This document shows, one piece after another, positions 53,904 through 63,655 of a stretch of DNA of 64,000 nt. Origin of the DNA: Phytophthora colocasiae (Eukaryota; Oomycota; Peronosporomycetes; Peronosporales; Peronosporaceae); assembly GCA_018806915.1 (NCBI GenBank), contig JAGKQI010000005.1, forward strand, positions 62,001-126,000, written 5' to 3'. Position numbers and translations under genes: made by a program. How positions within the stretch are numbered: position 1 is the first letter of the stretch; each line of letters begins with the position of its first letter. A model generated the notes under the pieces. That model saw only the letters and a program-made list of their open reading frames with translations. It searched no databases and was not told where the DNA came from.

Positions 53904-54444
53904 TCAATCTTTTTTTCCCAATCCCTGCCTCCCACCTCCGTGTGAGATGCAGTATCCATTGCCTCGATCTTTCTTCTTGCACCCTTCCATTATGCAACGA
54001 CGAATTCCACCGTGCAGGTAGCACGAGCCAAGACGCGTCCCCTTGGAACACCCAGGCACTCGGAATTGCTTGCCACCGCCGTGGGCACGGCAGAGACCGC
54101 CGCCTTGAGAGCTCTTACCACAACCGACCACTTGGCATCATGCACCACCACTTGAGTCTTACACCGATTATTGGACTGTGCGCGCCGTGTGCATCCTTCT
54201 GCAATACATTGCTTCGCTCGTCGAGTTCCTTTTGTTTGGTAGACGGAGCAGATGACCCTGTTGACGAGGTCAAAGTGTTGGAGACCGTTCGGAGAGTTGC
54301 CGGTGGAAATGAAATCGAAGGAGCGACGAAGGGGATACTCTTTGGCAATGGCTTAACTCCCAGCGGAGATGGAATGGGAAGTAGGTAGTTAAAAGGGAGT
54401 GGATTCACACGACCAGAAGTGGATGAGATTAGAGGTGTCAACAT
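53904..54444 (-). pseudogene. HGGG zinc-finger repeat protein (WRKY19-like), frameshifted
   Basis: From 54444 the frame gives a Pro/Ser/Thr-rich N-terminus; CIAEGCTRRAQSNNRCKT then appears in a second frame and VGCGKSSQGGGLCRAHGGGKQF, VPGCSKGTRLGSCYLHGG and MEGCKKKDRGNGYCISHGGG in a third (54131-53904). These are repeated C-x4/5-C-x-x-HGGG units seen in many oomycete proteins and in plant WRKY19 tails. The joint at about 54130-54175 has lost a base or more, where an HGGG (sequence reads caagtggtggtgcat) should be. Hence a broken gene. Nearby hAT remnants suggest the region has been unstable. Confidence 0.72.
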
Positions 54445-54579
54445 TTAGCTTTAGAAAGGTTTTAAACGTACCTTGTACCTCGAGGTATCTGTTTACTTAT
54501 TTTGTTGAGCAAACATGCTGTGAACCGATCTTCAACGTACCGCTAAAAACTATGGGAGCCTTTCACTACTGAAGAAACA

Positions 54580-55619
54580 ATGGCGCGTGAAGACCGCGAA
54601 CCCGAGTCTTTGAGATCCCTTCATAATGACGCAGTCTCGAGAACCACCCTCTTTGCCACTCATCGTCCTGAAATTTGGCACATTGTCCGCTTGATGGCAG
54701 CCCCGGAGAACTTTCACTTGGATGAAGAAGCCTTATTCTCTCGTCACGCTAAGTCCGCACTTTGCTTAGTGTGTTGCTGTACGCTGTCATACTCGGTTGG
54801 GCAAACAAACGCTGTGATTCATCACGTGGAGAGGTATCACCAAAAACAGCTCGACGAGTACTTAAAGCTCAATCAACCAAAACGCAAGAAGGTCGGCACT
54901 AACAAGAGAAATTGCACGGGGTCTGACTCAAGCGAACCGCAGAAGAAGACGCTGAAGAAGCTAAGCGATGAACAGCAAAGCCACGCTGATAGGAATCTTG
55001 CAATATGGATTGCTCAATCTCAAAGACCGATGTCACTGGTCGATGACGAAGGGTTTCGTAACTACATGCAATTAGTGGCTGCTGATTTCGGTGGCATCGA
55101 GTTACATGTTTCGGGGCGAACGGAATTGAGAAACAACATATCTTGTCTGGCTACAGACCTACGATCCAAGTTGCAACATATTCTGAAAGATGACTGCGTA
55201 GACTTCTGCATGACGACGGATATTTGGACTGATCGGCGTCAACGCAGCTTCATGGCAGCAACGATTCACTATTTGGATGAATATTTTGATATGGCGAACT
55301 GGACGCTTGAGGTTGAACATTTACCTGGATCCCATACAGGTGAAGTAATTGCAACTCGTGTAGACGCTGTTATTTCTCGATGGGGATTGCGCAAAGGAAA
55401 TTACGCTGTCCTTCTCCGAGATGGTGCTGCAAATGCAGTTTTGGCTGGGAACATACTTGGAGTCTATCACATTCACTGCATTGCGCAAGCCTTACATCTT
55501 GTGGTCGCTGGCGCGCTAATAAAAAAAGGCGACGATATCAAATTAAATATTCTCGCGACTGGTGATCACACTACGGTTTCCCCGCCTCGGCTTCTTACCG
55601 AGGAGGAGCTGGCAGAAGC
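54580..55619 (+). pseudogene. hAT transposase, truncated by an LTR insertion
   Basis: The first ~345 codons look intact: a BED-like zinc region (CLVCCCTLSYSVGQTNAVIHHVERYH), a linker with basic patches, and the start of the core: RPMSLVDDEGFRNYMQLV, TTDIWTDRRQRSFMAATIHYLDEYF (first catalytic Asp) and HIHCIAQALHLVV (the C/H block). The frame runs to 55791, but from 55620 on it is LTR sequence (TGTAACGGGG), so the C-terminal half of the core and the dimerisation block are gone. The frame before the break (TEEELAEA) has no hAT likeness, so the exact joint is uncertain. Confidence 0.75.
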
Positions 55620-56079
55620 TGTAACGGGGTTACACGTACAAGTGGTTGTACCACTTGTAACTCTAACAGTTAGGATAACTGTTAGAGGTTGGAAATGGGC
55701 CTCAGACCTTGGTGTGCTGTACACACCAAAGGATACATGGGCGAACCACATTATTGGGTGGTTCGTGTGCATTTGTGCATATTATTGGTAGAAAGTAACG
55801 GATTTCTACCAATCACTGAGCAGAGTTTCTGCCAACCACACGTTGACAGACCCTTTAGAAATAGATAACAAACAGTTTTAGGAGGTCCATAATTGGCTTA
55901 TGCCAAATTCAATAACAGTTCTCATTTTACGGTATTTTTGCAGTTTAATTTAGTTATATTTGATTTAATTATACTTATTTAAATAAGTATACTTAAATTA
56001 AGTCTATTCTAATTGCACGCTTCCTCATACACGTAAGCGCACGTGTACGCCACCTAAAAGGTCGAAGTAGACCCATTAC
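55620..56079 (+). repeat. LTR rich in hairpins, from a second gypsy element
   Basis: Starts TGTAACGGGGTTACACG, the same first 15 bases as the 56185 LTR, and ends ...CCCATTACA, directly followed by a putative primer-binding site tggtagcactttgtag (56082-56097). Bases 56098-56184 look like leader of the same element, then the next element begins. Rest of the element is absent. Back-to-back inverted repeats lie at 55638-55658, 55661-55687, 55709-55729, 55742-55765, 55784-55813 and 55970-55991; another in the leader at 56123-56146. Confidence 0.7.
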
Positions 56080-56184
56080 ACCTGGTAGCACTTTGTAGTC
56101 CGTCCCACGACCGACTGCTGTTCGTTCGTATGGAGTCATACGAACGCGGGGTAGAGAACTCCCCAATGGATGAGGGATCCGCTG

Positions 56185-56596
56185 TGTAACGGGGTTACAC
56201 GGCGCTGCGCGCCTTGGCTACAATAGGTGTGGTATACACCATCCAGGTCACAAGTCACAGATCCGTGTACAACACATAGTGTTTCTCACACGTCACATAT
56301 GTAGCCAGTTGCTGGCTGTTAGCTCAGAGCCACACATTACATTTGATTAGGATTTAGTATGTTAGATACTAAATCCGTTACATTCAGGATTAGGGCAATA
56401 AAATAAATAAAAATCAGTTTGCATTTTACATAATTAGTGTTAGTTCCTTTATTATAGGGACACTGATTGTGAGAGTCCCGTATTTAGTGGACTACTTGGT
56501 TCTTGTATAGAACCGAAGGCTAGTGCCTTGCAAGCAGGACTCTACGAGTCAACCCAACTTCCTCTGTGCCGTGCACACCTACGCAGCCCCGCTGCA
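56185..56596 (+). repeat. 5' LTR of the chromo-gypsy element
   Basis: 412 bp, TG...CA. Clear stem-loops at 56350-56376 (11-bp stem) and 56498-56514 (6-bp stem). Matches the 3' LTR at 63656-64000 apart from a few changes, such as gatccgtgtacaaca versus gatctgtgtacgaca and a short gcgctgcgcgcc insertion near 56202. Confidence 0.9.
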
Positions 56597-56653
56597 TCTG
56601 GTAGCACTTGTAGTCAATCCAACTCCTGAGTTGAAGACTGTTTCTCTGTGAGA

Positions 56654-57625
56654 ATGGAGCCAGAAGCATACGCTCACTTGACTCCGAGTCAGCGGGACAC
56701 GCTTAACAAGCTTACGTCCTTGCTGGGCCCTGAAGGTATGGCGCACCTTGCGTCTCAAGGGCCGGAGGCCGTCAACGCGCGCCTGGAGGCATTTGCCTCG
56801 TACGAGAACGCTCTCGTTGAGCACATTCAGCGGAATGTAAAAGGAGTTAATCCCACTCCGAGAGCTAAGCCCGTCACGCTCAGCGTGAAGACCTTTCACG
56901 GGCACGAAGGAGAGAACCTCCTATTGTGGACCCGAGAGGTCGAGATGGCCATGGAGGCCGCTATGCTCCAGTTGGAAGGCCAACGCGTGGCGTTCGCCAT
57001 CTCTAAGCTCGAAGGTCGAGCACGAGAATGGGCCTTGACGTCTGGGACGTCGGTAGAAATGGCCTTCCCCACTTGGGGTGAGCTTAAGGCCAAACTTACG
57101 CAAGTATTTGCTCCACCTAACCAGGCGTATCGCGTGCGGTCACGCTTCCTCGCTTGCCGACAGGGCAAGAAGGACCTGGTGGACTATGTCCAAGAGCTGC
57201 GCACGCTCATTGCCGGCATGGCTGCCGATCCTCTACCTGAGGTGGTCACTGTGACTATCTTCATGGAAGGTCTGAGAGCTGGCGTGGCCAGGACGGAGGC
57301 ATTCCGTCAGAATCCTCGCACCTTCGAGGACGCTGTTAGCGTGGCATTGAATGCTGAACACAACTTTAAGTTGTCGAGGGTCGGTGCTAATAGCACAGGG
57401 TCCGGGGGACCCGAACCCATGGACCTCAGCTATGCTGAAGATGAAGTAGCCGAGCTACGAGCTGCGGTGCAGCGTATGAGCACTCGTCGGTGCTACACGT
57501 GTGGTAGTCCCACACACCTGAGGCCCAACTGCCCTCTGCGCAAAGAGCGCGCCGGCCAGAATGGCCGCAACCCTGTCGCGGGTCCCGCTTTGGGCTCTGC
57601 CCAGGGAAACGACGGCTCCCAGTAG
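56654..57625 (+). CDS. Gag of the chromo-gypsy element
   Basis: About 323 residues. A helical gag ([51 protein letters not shown], the retrotransposon-gag fold) ends in a zinc knuckle [15 protein letters not shown] (C-X2-C-X4-H-X4-C) and a short basic tail. Start at 56654 follows the leader; the ORF ends in TAG (57623-57625), and protease begins in a shifted frame 39 bases on, so pol would need frameshifting or reinitiation. The frame is intact. Confidence 0.88.
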   Translation: MEPEAYAHLTPSQRDTLNKLTSLLGPEGMAHLASQGPEAVNARLEAFASYENALVEHIQRNVKGVNPTPRAKPVTLSVKTFHGHEGENLLLWTREVEMAMEAAMLQLEGQRVAFAISKLEGRAREWALTSGTSVEMAFPTWGELKAKLTQVFAPPNQAYRVRSRFLACRQGKKDLVDYVQELRTLIAGMAADPLPEVVTVTIFMEGLRAGVARTEAFRQNPRTFEDAVSVALNAEHNFKLSRVGANSTGSGGPEPMDLSYAEDEVAELRAAVQRMSTRRCYTCGSPTHLRPNCPLRKERAGQNGRNPVAGPALGSAQGNDGSQ

Positions 57626-57663
57626 ACGCGGGGTGGTCTACTGGGGAAGAACTGAGTTCTGCA

Positions 57664-58618
57664 GTGCGTGAGAGGCACTGGGGCTCAGCCCCGAAGAGCT
57701 CCGTGCTCTTGAACACGGAACGTGTGAGCAAGCAGGGCTTGCTGGTCGTCCATGTGGACGTGAAGGGCTTCGAGAAGCCGTGGATCGTGTTGATCGATTC
57801 AGGAGCGTCTGGCAACTACGTCAGACGCTCCACCGTTGAGGGTAGTCAGCAATATGCTGAGGCGCTTCGAGCGCGAAGAGGTGACACCGTCACTGTCCGT
57901 CTAGCGACGGGCGTCCGTGTCACGGCAGCCAAGGTCCCCATGGACCTACGGCTGAAGTTCCTGGACTTCGACAGCGTGGAACGCTGCTTGGTCCTTGACC
58001 TGGATTCGAGGTACGACCTCATCCTTGGTATGGCGTGGCTGGAGCGCCACGAGCCATGGATCGACTGGAGGTCGAAGACCTTAGGTGCTACGCACTTCTC
58101 TCCTAGTGGAGCTTTGGCGAGTCATGAACCCACCTCTGCTAGGGAAGCAGAAGCGCTATTGGCGCGAGCATCGAGCCGAGTCGGCAATGATGCTGGAAGT
58201 CGGTGTGTCCGAGTTAGTGGACAGCACCGAGTGCGAGGATCGCAGCCCTGTTGAGCGCATAGCGCTGGTTGGCAGTGAGTCAACGTGTGGGCAAAGCTCA
58301 CGTAACCCGAGTGACGCCGGTCATGGACCGTCACTGGATGCCGATGGCATCGGGCCTTACCAGGCCGTGAACTGTGGGGCGGCACGTACTCCGTCGAGTG
58401 ATACTGGTCGTGGACCAAGTCGATCGCTGAGTGTCTCTGACACTGGACCTGTTACGGTCATTGATTGTGCAGCGGCACGTACTCCGCTGAGCGGCATCGG
58501 TCGTCGACCGAGTGGATCGCTGAGTGTCCCTGACACTGGGCCGAGAGAGGCCGAAACTTGTGCGACGGCACGTACTCCGTCGAGTAGACGATCTTCGGCC
58601 AGGGCGAAGACGTCGTAA
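57664..58618 (+). pseudogene. Aspartic protease and repeat linker of the chromo-gypsy element
   Basis: Frame 57664-58254 gives the retropepsin (WIVLIDSGASGNYVRRS at about residues 40-56, RYDLILGMAWLERHEPWIDW). Near 58110 the reading shifts to a second frame (58085-58618) that encodes a linker with three tandem 31-residue units starting ARTPSS/ARTPLS (93-base period, from 58381, 58474 and 58567). It then shifts again into the RT frame. Confidence 0.75.
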
Positions 58619-60830
58619 GGCCCTTCGGGCGAGACGCTCTGCGTCTGAGTCATCCGTGACGTCAAGTGCCGACGCACCGGAGGGCTGTGGGCAGCTATAC
58701 ACTCTGGTTGATGGAGTGGGCGGTAGTGCCGAAGGCAGTGTCCTGCTGGACGACTTGCCAAGTGTTGACAAGCTCCTTGAACTAGAAGATATGTCCTTCG
58801 CCGACTTTGGCGATGCCTTGAAGGCTGGCGAATTCGCCGAGGTGGTCATCGTTCGACCTGAGGAGGAGTTAAACTCGTCGTCCCTTGTTGACGAGTCCGT
58901 CTTGGCCGAAGTCAAGAAGGCGTTGAACGCCAGGAGTGGATCGGAGATCCTCAAGAATCCCTCGGATCCCTTCCACTCCTTGCTGAAGGAATATGGAGAC
59001 GTTGTCTCGAAGGAACCACCGAGTGGCCTGCCTCCCGACCGAGGCGTTCGTCATGAGATCGACTTAGTTCCCGGAACTAAGTACTGCGTGACCCGACAGT
59101 GGCCTCTTCCTAAAGAGCAATGCGACGTCATTGACGCCTTCTTCCGTGCGAAGCACGCGGCGGGTCTCGTGCGCGAGAGCAAGTCTCCGCATTCCGCGCC
59201 AACGTTCTGTGTCAGAAAGCCGAATGGCAAGTGGCGTATCGTTCACGCTTTTAACAAGCTCAACACTGCCACGATTCCGGCGCAGACGCCGATTCCTAGG
59301 AAGGATGTTCTTCAGAACAACATGGTGGGTTGCACCATGTACAGTGCACTCGACTTAGTCGATGGGTACTATCAGCTGCTCATGCGAGCCAGTGATATTC
59401 CGCTTACAGCGGTGAGCACCCCGAGCGGTATGCTCTGGGAGTGGCTCGTCATGCCCCAAGGGCTCTCGAACGCGCCCGCAACGTTCAATCGTCTAGTGAC
59501 GCAGCTGTTCAGGCCCCTACGGGCATTCGCACAAACGTACTTTGACGACGTGTTCGTCCACAGTCAGGCCGAACACGGCAAGACTGACGTTGAGGTGCAC
59601 GTGGAACACGTGAGAGCTGTGCTCGAGTGCATGCGCACGAACAAGCTGTACGCCAACGCAGACAAGTGCGTCTTTGGCGCGGAAGAAATCCCCTTCCTAG
59701 GGTGCTTCATTGGGAAGCATGGCCTTCGTGCTGATCCAGCGAAGGTCAAGGCCATTGTGGATTGGCCGGTTCCCTTGAACCAGAAGGACTTGCGTAAGTG
59801 GCTGGGTTTGGCCAACTACTTGCACAAGTACAGCGAGAACTACGCTGAGTTGGCTCGGCCACTGACGGATCTCCTTAAGAAGGATGCCGAGTGGGTATGG
59901 CGTACCGAGCACGAGAATGCGTTCACTTGTATCAAGGATAGCCTGCTTCAGGCACCGATACTGGCGCTGCCAGACCCCGCTCGTCCGTTTATTGTCGTCT
60001 GTGACGCCTCGGACTTTGCCATCGGCAGTGCTTTGCTACAAGCGGACGCCGAAGGGCGCGAACGCGTCATTGCGTTTGAGTCGCGACAGCTCAAGGCTGC
60101 TGAGAAGAACTATCCAGTTCATGACAAGGAGCTACTTGCGATGAAGTACGCTCTCGTCAAATTCAGGGTTCACCTGCTCGGCTCCAAGCCGTTTGTGATC
60201 TACACGGATCATGCGTCACTACGCACAGCGACGCAGTCGCCTCACCTCTCGCAGAGGATGGCCCGATGGCTCTCCTTCTTTGCGGAGTATAACTTCGAGG
60301 TGAAGTACAAGCCTGGCAGGCAGAACGTCCTCGCTGACGCGTTATCACGTCGCCCGGACTATAAGTTATCTCATGTCACCTCGGTGACGTCGTCCGTGAC
60401 GGACATGGTTCGAGCAGCGTACGCTCAGGACGACTCATGTGTCGCGCTGCTTCAAGCTCTAGGGAGCGATGAGTTTTAGGACTCAAAAGTGACTCTGTCA
60501 CGACGCCTAAAGGCGAGACTCCAACGCTATAGCCTGGAAGGCGGTCTGCTGTACTACAGCACGGGTCAGGATGACCCACCACGTGTGGTGGTTCCTCACG
60601 ATGAGGACCTGAAGTATCGCGCCCTCTATGAGGCCCACGACACGCCAACAAGCGGCCACCTCGGTCGCGAGAAGACCTACGGCTCAGTGAGCTCCATGTA
60701 CTGGTGGCCGAAGATGTACAAGTGGGTCAGCACATATGTGCACACGTGCGAGACGTGTCAGCGGGTTAAACCCTCCCCGCATGCGGCAGCGCCTTTGGCG
60801 AGCTTGCCTGTACCCTCTGGGTGTTGGTAG
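58524..60830 (+). pseudogene. RT, RNase H and integrase zinc region, interrupted by TAG
   Basis: 651 codons to TAG at 60477-60479, then the same frame continues to TAG at 60828-60830. RT: VHAFNKLNTATIPAQTPIPRKD, YSALDLVDGYYQLLM, PQGLSNAPATFNRL, active box YFDDVFVH. RNase H: CDASDFAIGSALLQ, VHDKELLAMKYALVKFRVHLLG, YTDHASLRTATQS. After the first TAG comes the integrase zinc region (SGHLGREKTYGSVSSMYWWPKM ... CETCQRVKPSP). The second TAG sits in CW-TAG-SMSMDF, where a Gln (CAG) codon would be expected. Otherwise the frame is clean. Confidence 0.88.
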
Positions 60831-60833
60831 TCC

Positions 60834-61721
60834 ATGAGTATGGACTTTGTGTTTGGCCTGCCGAAGGACTCGGCAGGCAACACGGGCGTGGTGGTCTTTG
60901 TTGACCGTCTGAGCAAGATGGCTCACCTAGCGGCTGTGCCGGACACCGTCAGTGGCGCTGGTACAGCGACGATCGTTATCGATCGGGTCTTCCGCCAGCA
61001 TGGGCTGCCAGAGACCATTGTCTCGGATCGAGACCCCCGTTTCACGGGTCACTTCTGGACGTCCGTCTTCAAGGTGCTGGGCACTCGACTGGACATGTCC
61101 ACGGCGGACCATCCGCAGACCGACGGTCAGACCGAACGCGTGAACCGCGTTCTGGAGGACATCCTCCGCAGCGTATGCGCTGAAACGCCGAAGCGTTGGA
61201 GCGCTATGCTCCCTCTCGTTGAGTTCTCCATGAACAATGCGGTGCATGCCTCGACAGGCTTCACCCCGTTCTACGTGAACGGCCTTGCGCACCCGCGCGT
61301 TCCGCTCACTCCGCCACGCGGTAGCCTTGGGCTTGGTGGGGGAGAGGCTGTACCGTCGCTCGACTCCGAGCTTGCTGATATCAGCCCTTCTGCTGTGCGT
61401 AAACAAGTCGATGACTTCCTCTCGGTGAGATTGAGCGTATTACGCCGTGTACGTGACGCGATGGCTGAAAGCCAAGACGTTCAGAAGGAACAAGCGGATA
61501 CAAAAGGTAGAAGCAATGTATGGGAATTTAAGGTCGGTGACCAGGTTTTATTAAACGCTAAGAACCTACCTACACATGCAGTGTCAAATGTCTTTAAGAC
61601 GAAATTGCGTCCGCGTTTCATCGGACCATTTACGGTCGTGGCCAAGAAGGGCCTGGCATACACGCTTGACTTGCCAAAGCGGGATGCGAACACACCCGGT
61701 GTTCTACGTCGGCTTGCTTAA
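60834..61721 (+). CDS. Integrase core and C-terminal barrel of the chromo-gypsy element
   Basis: In frame with the preceding RT/RNase H segment. MSMDFVFGLPKD (first Asp), TIVSDRDPRFTGHFW (second Asp), DGQTERVNRVLEDIL (Glu), then FKVGDQVLLNAKNLP and LRPRFIGPFTVVAKKGLAYTLDLP. Near 61690 a frameshift occurs: VFYVGLLKPYRDPAG, the expected end of the barrel, is found in another frame. Confidence 0.88.
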   Translation: MSMDFVFGLPKDSAGNTGVVVFVDRLSKMAHLAAVPDTVSGAGTATIVIDRVFRQHGLPETIVSDRDPRFTGHFWTSVFKVLGTRLDMSTADHPQTDGQTERVNRVLEDILRSVCAETPKRWSAMLPLVEFSMNNAVHASTGFTPFYVNGLAHPRVPLTPPRGSLGLGGGEAVPSLDSELADISPSAVRKQVDDFLSVRLSVLRRVRDAMAESQDVQKEQADTKGRSNVWEFKVGDQVLLNAKNLPTHAVSNVFKTKLRPRFIGPFTVVAKKGLAYTLDLPKRDANTPGVLRRLA

Positions 61722-63600
61722 GCCATATCGGGACCCCGCGGGGTGAGCGCGGAGGCGCTGGCACCGACGACACGTGCCCAGGCTGCGTCATCTGCAGCAG
61801 CAACGTCACCTGACCTCGCAACTCAGCGAGCTGAAGCTCCTGCTGGTGCAGGCGAGCAGTCAGGGACTGAGGACCTTCGAGCCAAGCCATCCGGCTTTCA
61901 ATCTCCTCCATGTCATGAGCGAGACGGGCATGCGAATGCCAAACACTCTCGACGTTCCCTTGAAGGGACTGGAGTCTGACTCCGGAGAGTACCGATCGAG
62001 TGATCGAGTTGGTACCAGGCGCGATGCGACAAATAGCGCTCGTCACACTCATCGAGTACGGCGTTCCGCAGCGAATCGGCCTCCTCCGCCGTTGCTCGAT
62101 GAGCAGGGACTCCCCACTACCACGTGGAGCGCCTGATGGCGCGGCGTCGCCACCGTAGTCAAAACCAGTATCTGGTGAAGTGGCGTGGATATCCTCATTC
62201 CCAAAACTCGTGGGAGTTTGAAGGGTCCCTGAGGCAGGACTGCCCTGACGTCGTGGACGCTTTTGATCGCGAAGATCAGGGGCGCCCGAAGGGCTCGAGG
62301 TCGACCACTCGGTCGACACCCGCTTCTCACCACTAGTGTGAGAAGCTGACGGACTAGCAGCCGAGCTCAGGCTCTGGTCCGTGGCTGGCACAGCCAGCGA
62401 GTCTCCCTCGGAGACTGAAGGAGCATCCTGCGAAGCAGGGATAGTGGCCTGAGAGGCGGGAGCCACTGCCGTCGTGTGACGAGGAAAGCGGCCGGGCCGC
62501 ACGCGTATCTTCGCGTACTGGAAGAGTAGACCTCGGGCGAGGCGGACGTCCACCTCGGCGCAGCTCTCCATGAGCCGGTCAAACGACGCGAGCTTCCGTG
62601 AAGCCTCGGCCCAGGTGGCCACATGGACCATGTAGTCCCGGGTGGTCTCTCCGGTTTGGAGCAGGAGTGGATAAGTCCTCATCTGAGGCACAGACTCCCG
62701 TCGCCGTTGCTTATCTAAGCGTTGCCGATACTCGGCGAGTGTGCACACCTGCGGGGTCAGGAAACGCTCATGGAGCCCCTGTCGCTGCTGAGTCTCAGCC
62801 ACCGTACGTGGAGGATTGCCTATGGCGTAACCATGCAGGTTTGGCTGCGCCATCAACTGCTTCACCTGCTCGGCAGGGTCGCGAGGCTCGAAGCCGTAGT
62901 CGCGCCGCGACGAAGTCCCCACGATGTCCCGTTGGACCGGTCGACGTGACTCTGGAGCACCGCTCAGGGAAGCCTCCTGTGCCTCATCCAGAGGGTTGGT
63001 GATCGCGTCTTCGACTGCCTTGAGTGACTCTGGCTCATCGCGAGCAGGAAGCGGTGGTGCGTTGCGCAACGCGTTGAGCACGAGGCTCGAAGGTCCCTCC
63101 GGGAACGGATTGGGCTGCCGCAGCTGCCGAGGAATTGAGTACCGACGCGGATCGCGTGGAGAGCGCAGCTCAGATCGGGGCGTCCGAGGGCTCGCAGGAG
63201 CAGGAGACGCATGGGCATCGCCCTGTTCGGACTCCTCGTAGTCCACTTCGACCTCGCCTTCCTCTGTAGGAGAGCGACGTGGGTCGCGCGTCGGCGACGC
63301 TGTCGTGTACTCGAAGGGTGAGCCACCGCTACCACTTGACGTCGGGCTGACCTTGAACATCGCTCCGTAGCGAAGGCGAGACGCCGCGAAATACTCCGAA
63401 ACGGAGAGCGTGAGAGGAGCCGAGGGCTCAGACCGGAAAGCGCTGAGGCGCTGAGGCGTAGACGCCTGGGCACGGGACACCTCAGGAGCGGTTGGCTCGC
63501 TGGGGAGAATTGGAGAATGTGCTCGTTGAGCCAGCGCGCACGCGCACTCTCGTTGAGAGATTTCTTTTATCGGAAAGTTGCCGGTGACCGGCCTTGACAA
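61630..63600 (-). CDS. Long antisense ORF inside the chromo-gypsy element
   Basis: 656 codons, no stop, on the strand opposite to gag-pol; starts at 63600, only 55 bases from the 3' LTR. I do not recognise a family. N-terminal 150 residues are Pro/Ser/Arg-rich with SPRTPRSELRSPRDPRR; the middle (about 240-350) is more ordered: EQVKQLMAQPNLHGYAI, LAEYRQRLDKQRRRESVPQ, TRDYMVHVATWAEASRKLASFDRLMESCAEVDVRLARGLLFQYAKIRVRP; a Ser-rich linker follows; the last third has a heptad coiled coil (LAHDMEEIESRMAWLEGPQSLTARLHQQELQLAELRGQVTLLLQM, opposite about 61800-61940). From 62340 to 63600 no sense frame competes, so there the minus frame is the best reading. Its 3' part overlaps the sense chromodomain and integrase end. 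Confidence 0.6.
   Translation of the reverse strand: MSRPVTGNFPIKEISQRECACALAQRAHSPILPSEPTAPEVSRAQASTPQRLSAFRSEPSAPLTLSVSEYFAASRLRYGAMFKVSPTSSGSGGSPFEYTTASPTRDPRRSPTEEGEVEVDYEESEQGDAHASPAPASPRTPRSELRSPRDPRRYSIPRQLRQPNPFPEGPSSLVLNALRNAPPLPARDEPESLKAVEDAITNPLDEAQEASLSGAPESRRPVQRDIVGTSSRRDYGFEPRDPAEQVKQLMAQPNLHGYAIGNPPRTVAETQQRQGLHERFLTPQVCTLAEYRQRLDKQRRRESVPQMRTYPLLLQTGETTRDYMVHVATWAEASRKLASFDRLMESCAEVDVRLARGLLFQYAKIRVRPGRFPRHTTAVAPASQATIPASQDAPSVSEGDSLAVPATDQSLSSAASPSASHTSGEKRVSTEWSTSSPSGAPDLRDQKRPRRQGSPASGTLQTPTSFGNEDIHATSPDTGFDYGGDAAPSGAPRGSGESLLIEQRRRRPIRCGTPYSMSVTSAICRIAPGTNSITRSVLSGVRLQSLQGNVESVWHSHARLAHDMEEIESRMAWLEGPQSLTARLHQQELQLAELRGQVTLLLQMTQPGHVSSVPAPPRSPRGVPIWLKQADVEHRVCSHPALASQACMPGPSWPRP
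61774..62336 (+). pseudogene. Chromodomain tail of the integrase, frameshifted
   Basis: Frame 61774-62136 leads to PPPPLLDEQG, after which the reading moves to 62118-62336: HYHVERLMARRRHRSQNQYLVKWRGYPHSQNSWEFEGSLRQDCPDVVDAFDRE. That is a typical chromodomain (Y-L-V-K-W-x-G-x-x-x-x-x-x-S-W-E). It lies entirely opposite the antisense ORF of the next entry. Confidence 0.75.
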
Positions 63601-63655
63601 GGCAGTTATGTCTACAGTTGTAGATACTCCGTATCCACGGTTTGGTGGGGGAGGG

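Noticed and set aside
58331..58954. 207-codon minus ORF opposite the RT linker
   Set aside because: It mirrors the 31-residue tandem repeats and stops without a domain, unlike the 656-codon antisense ORF.
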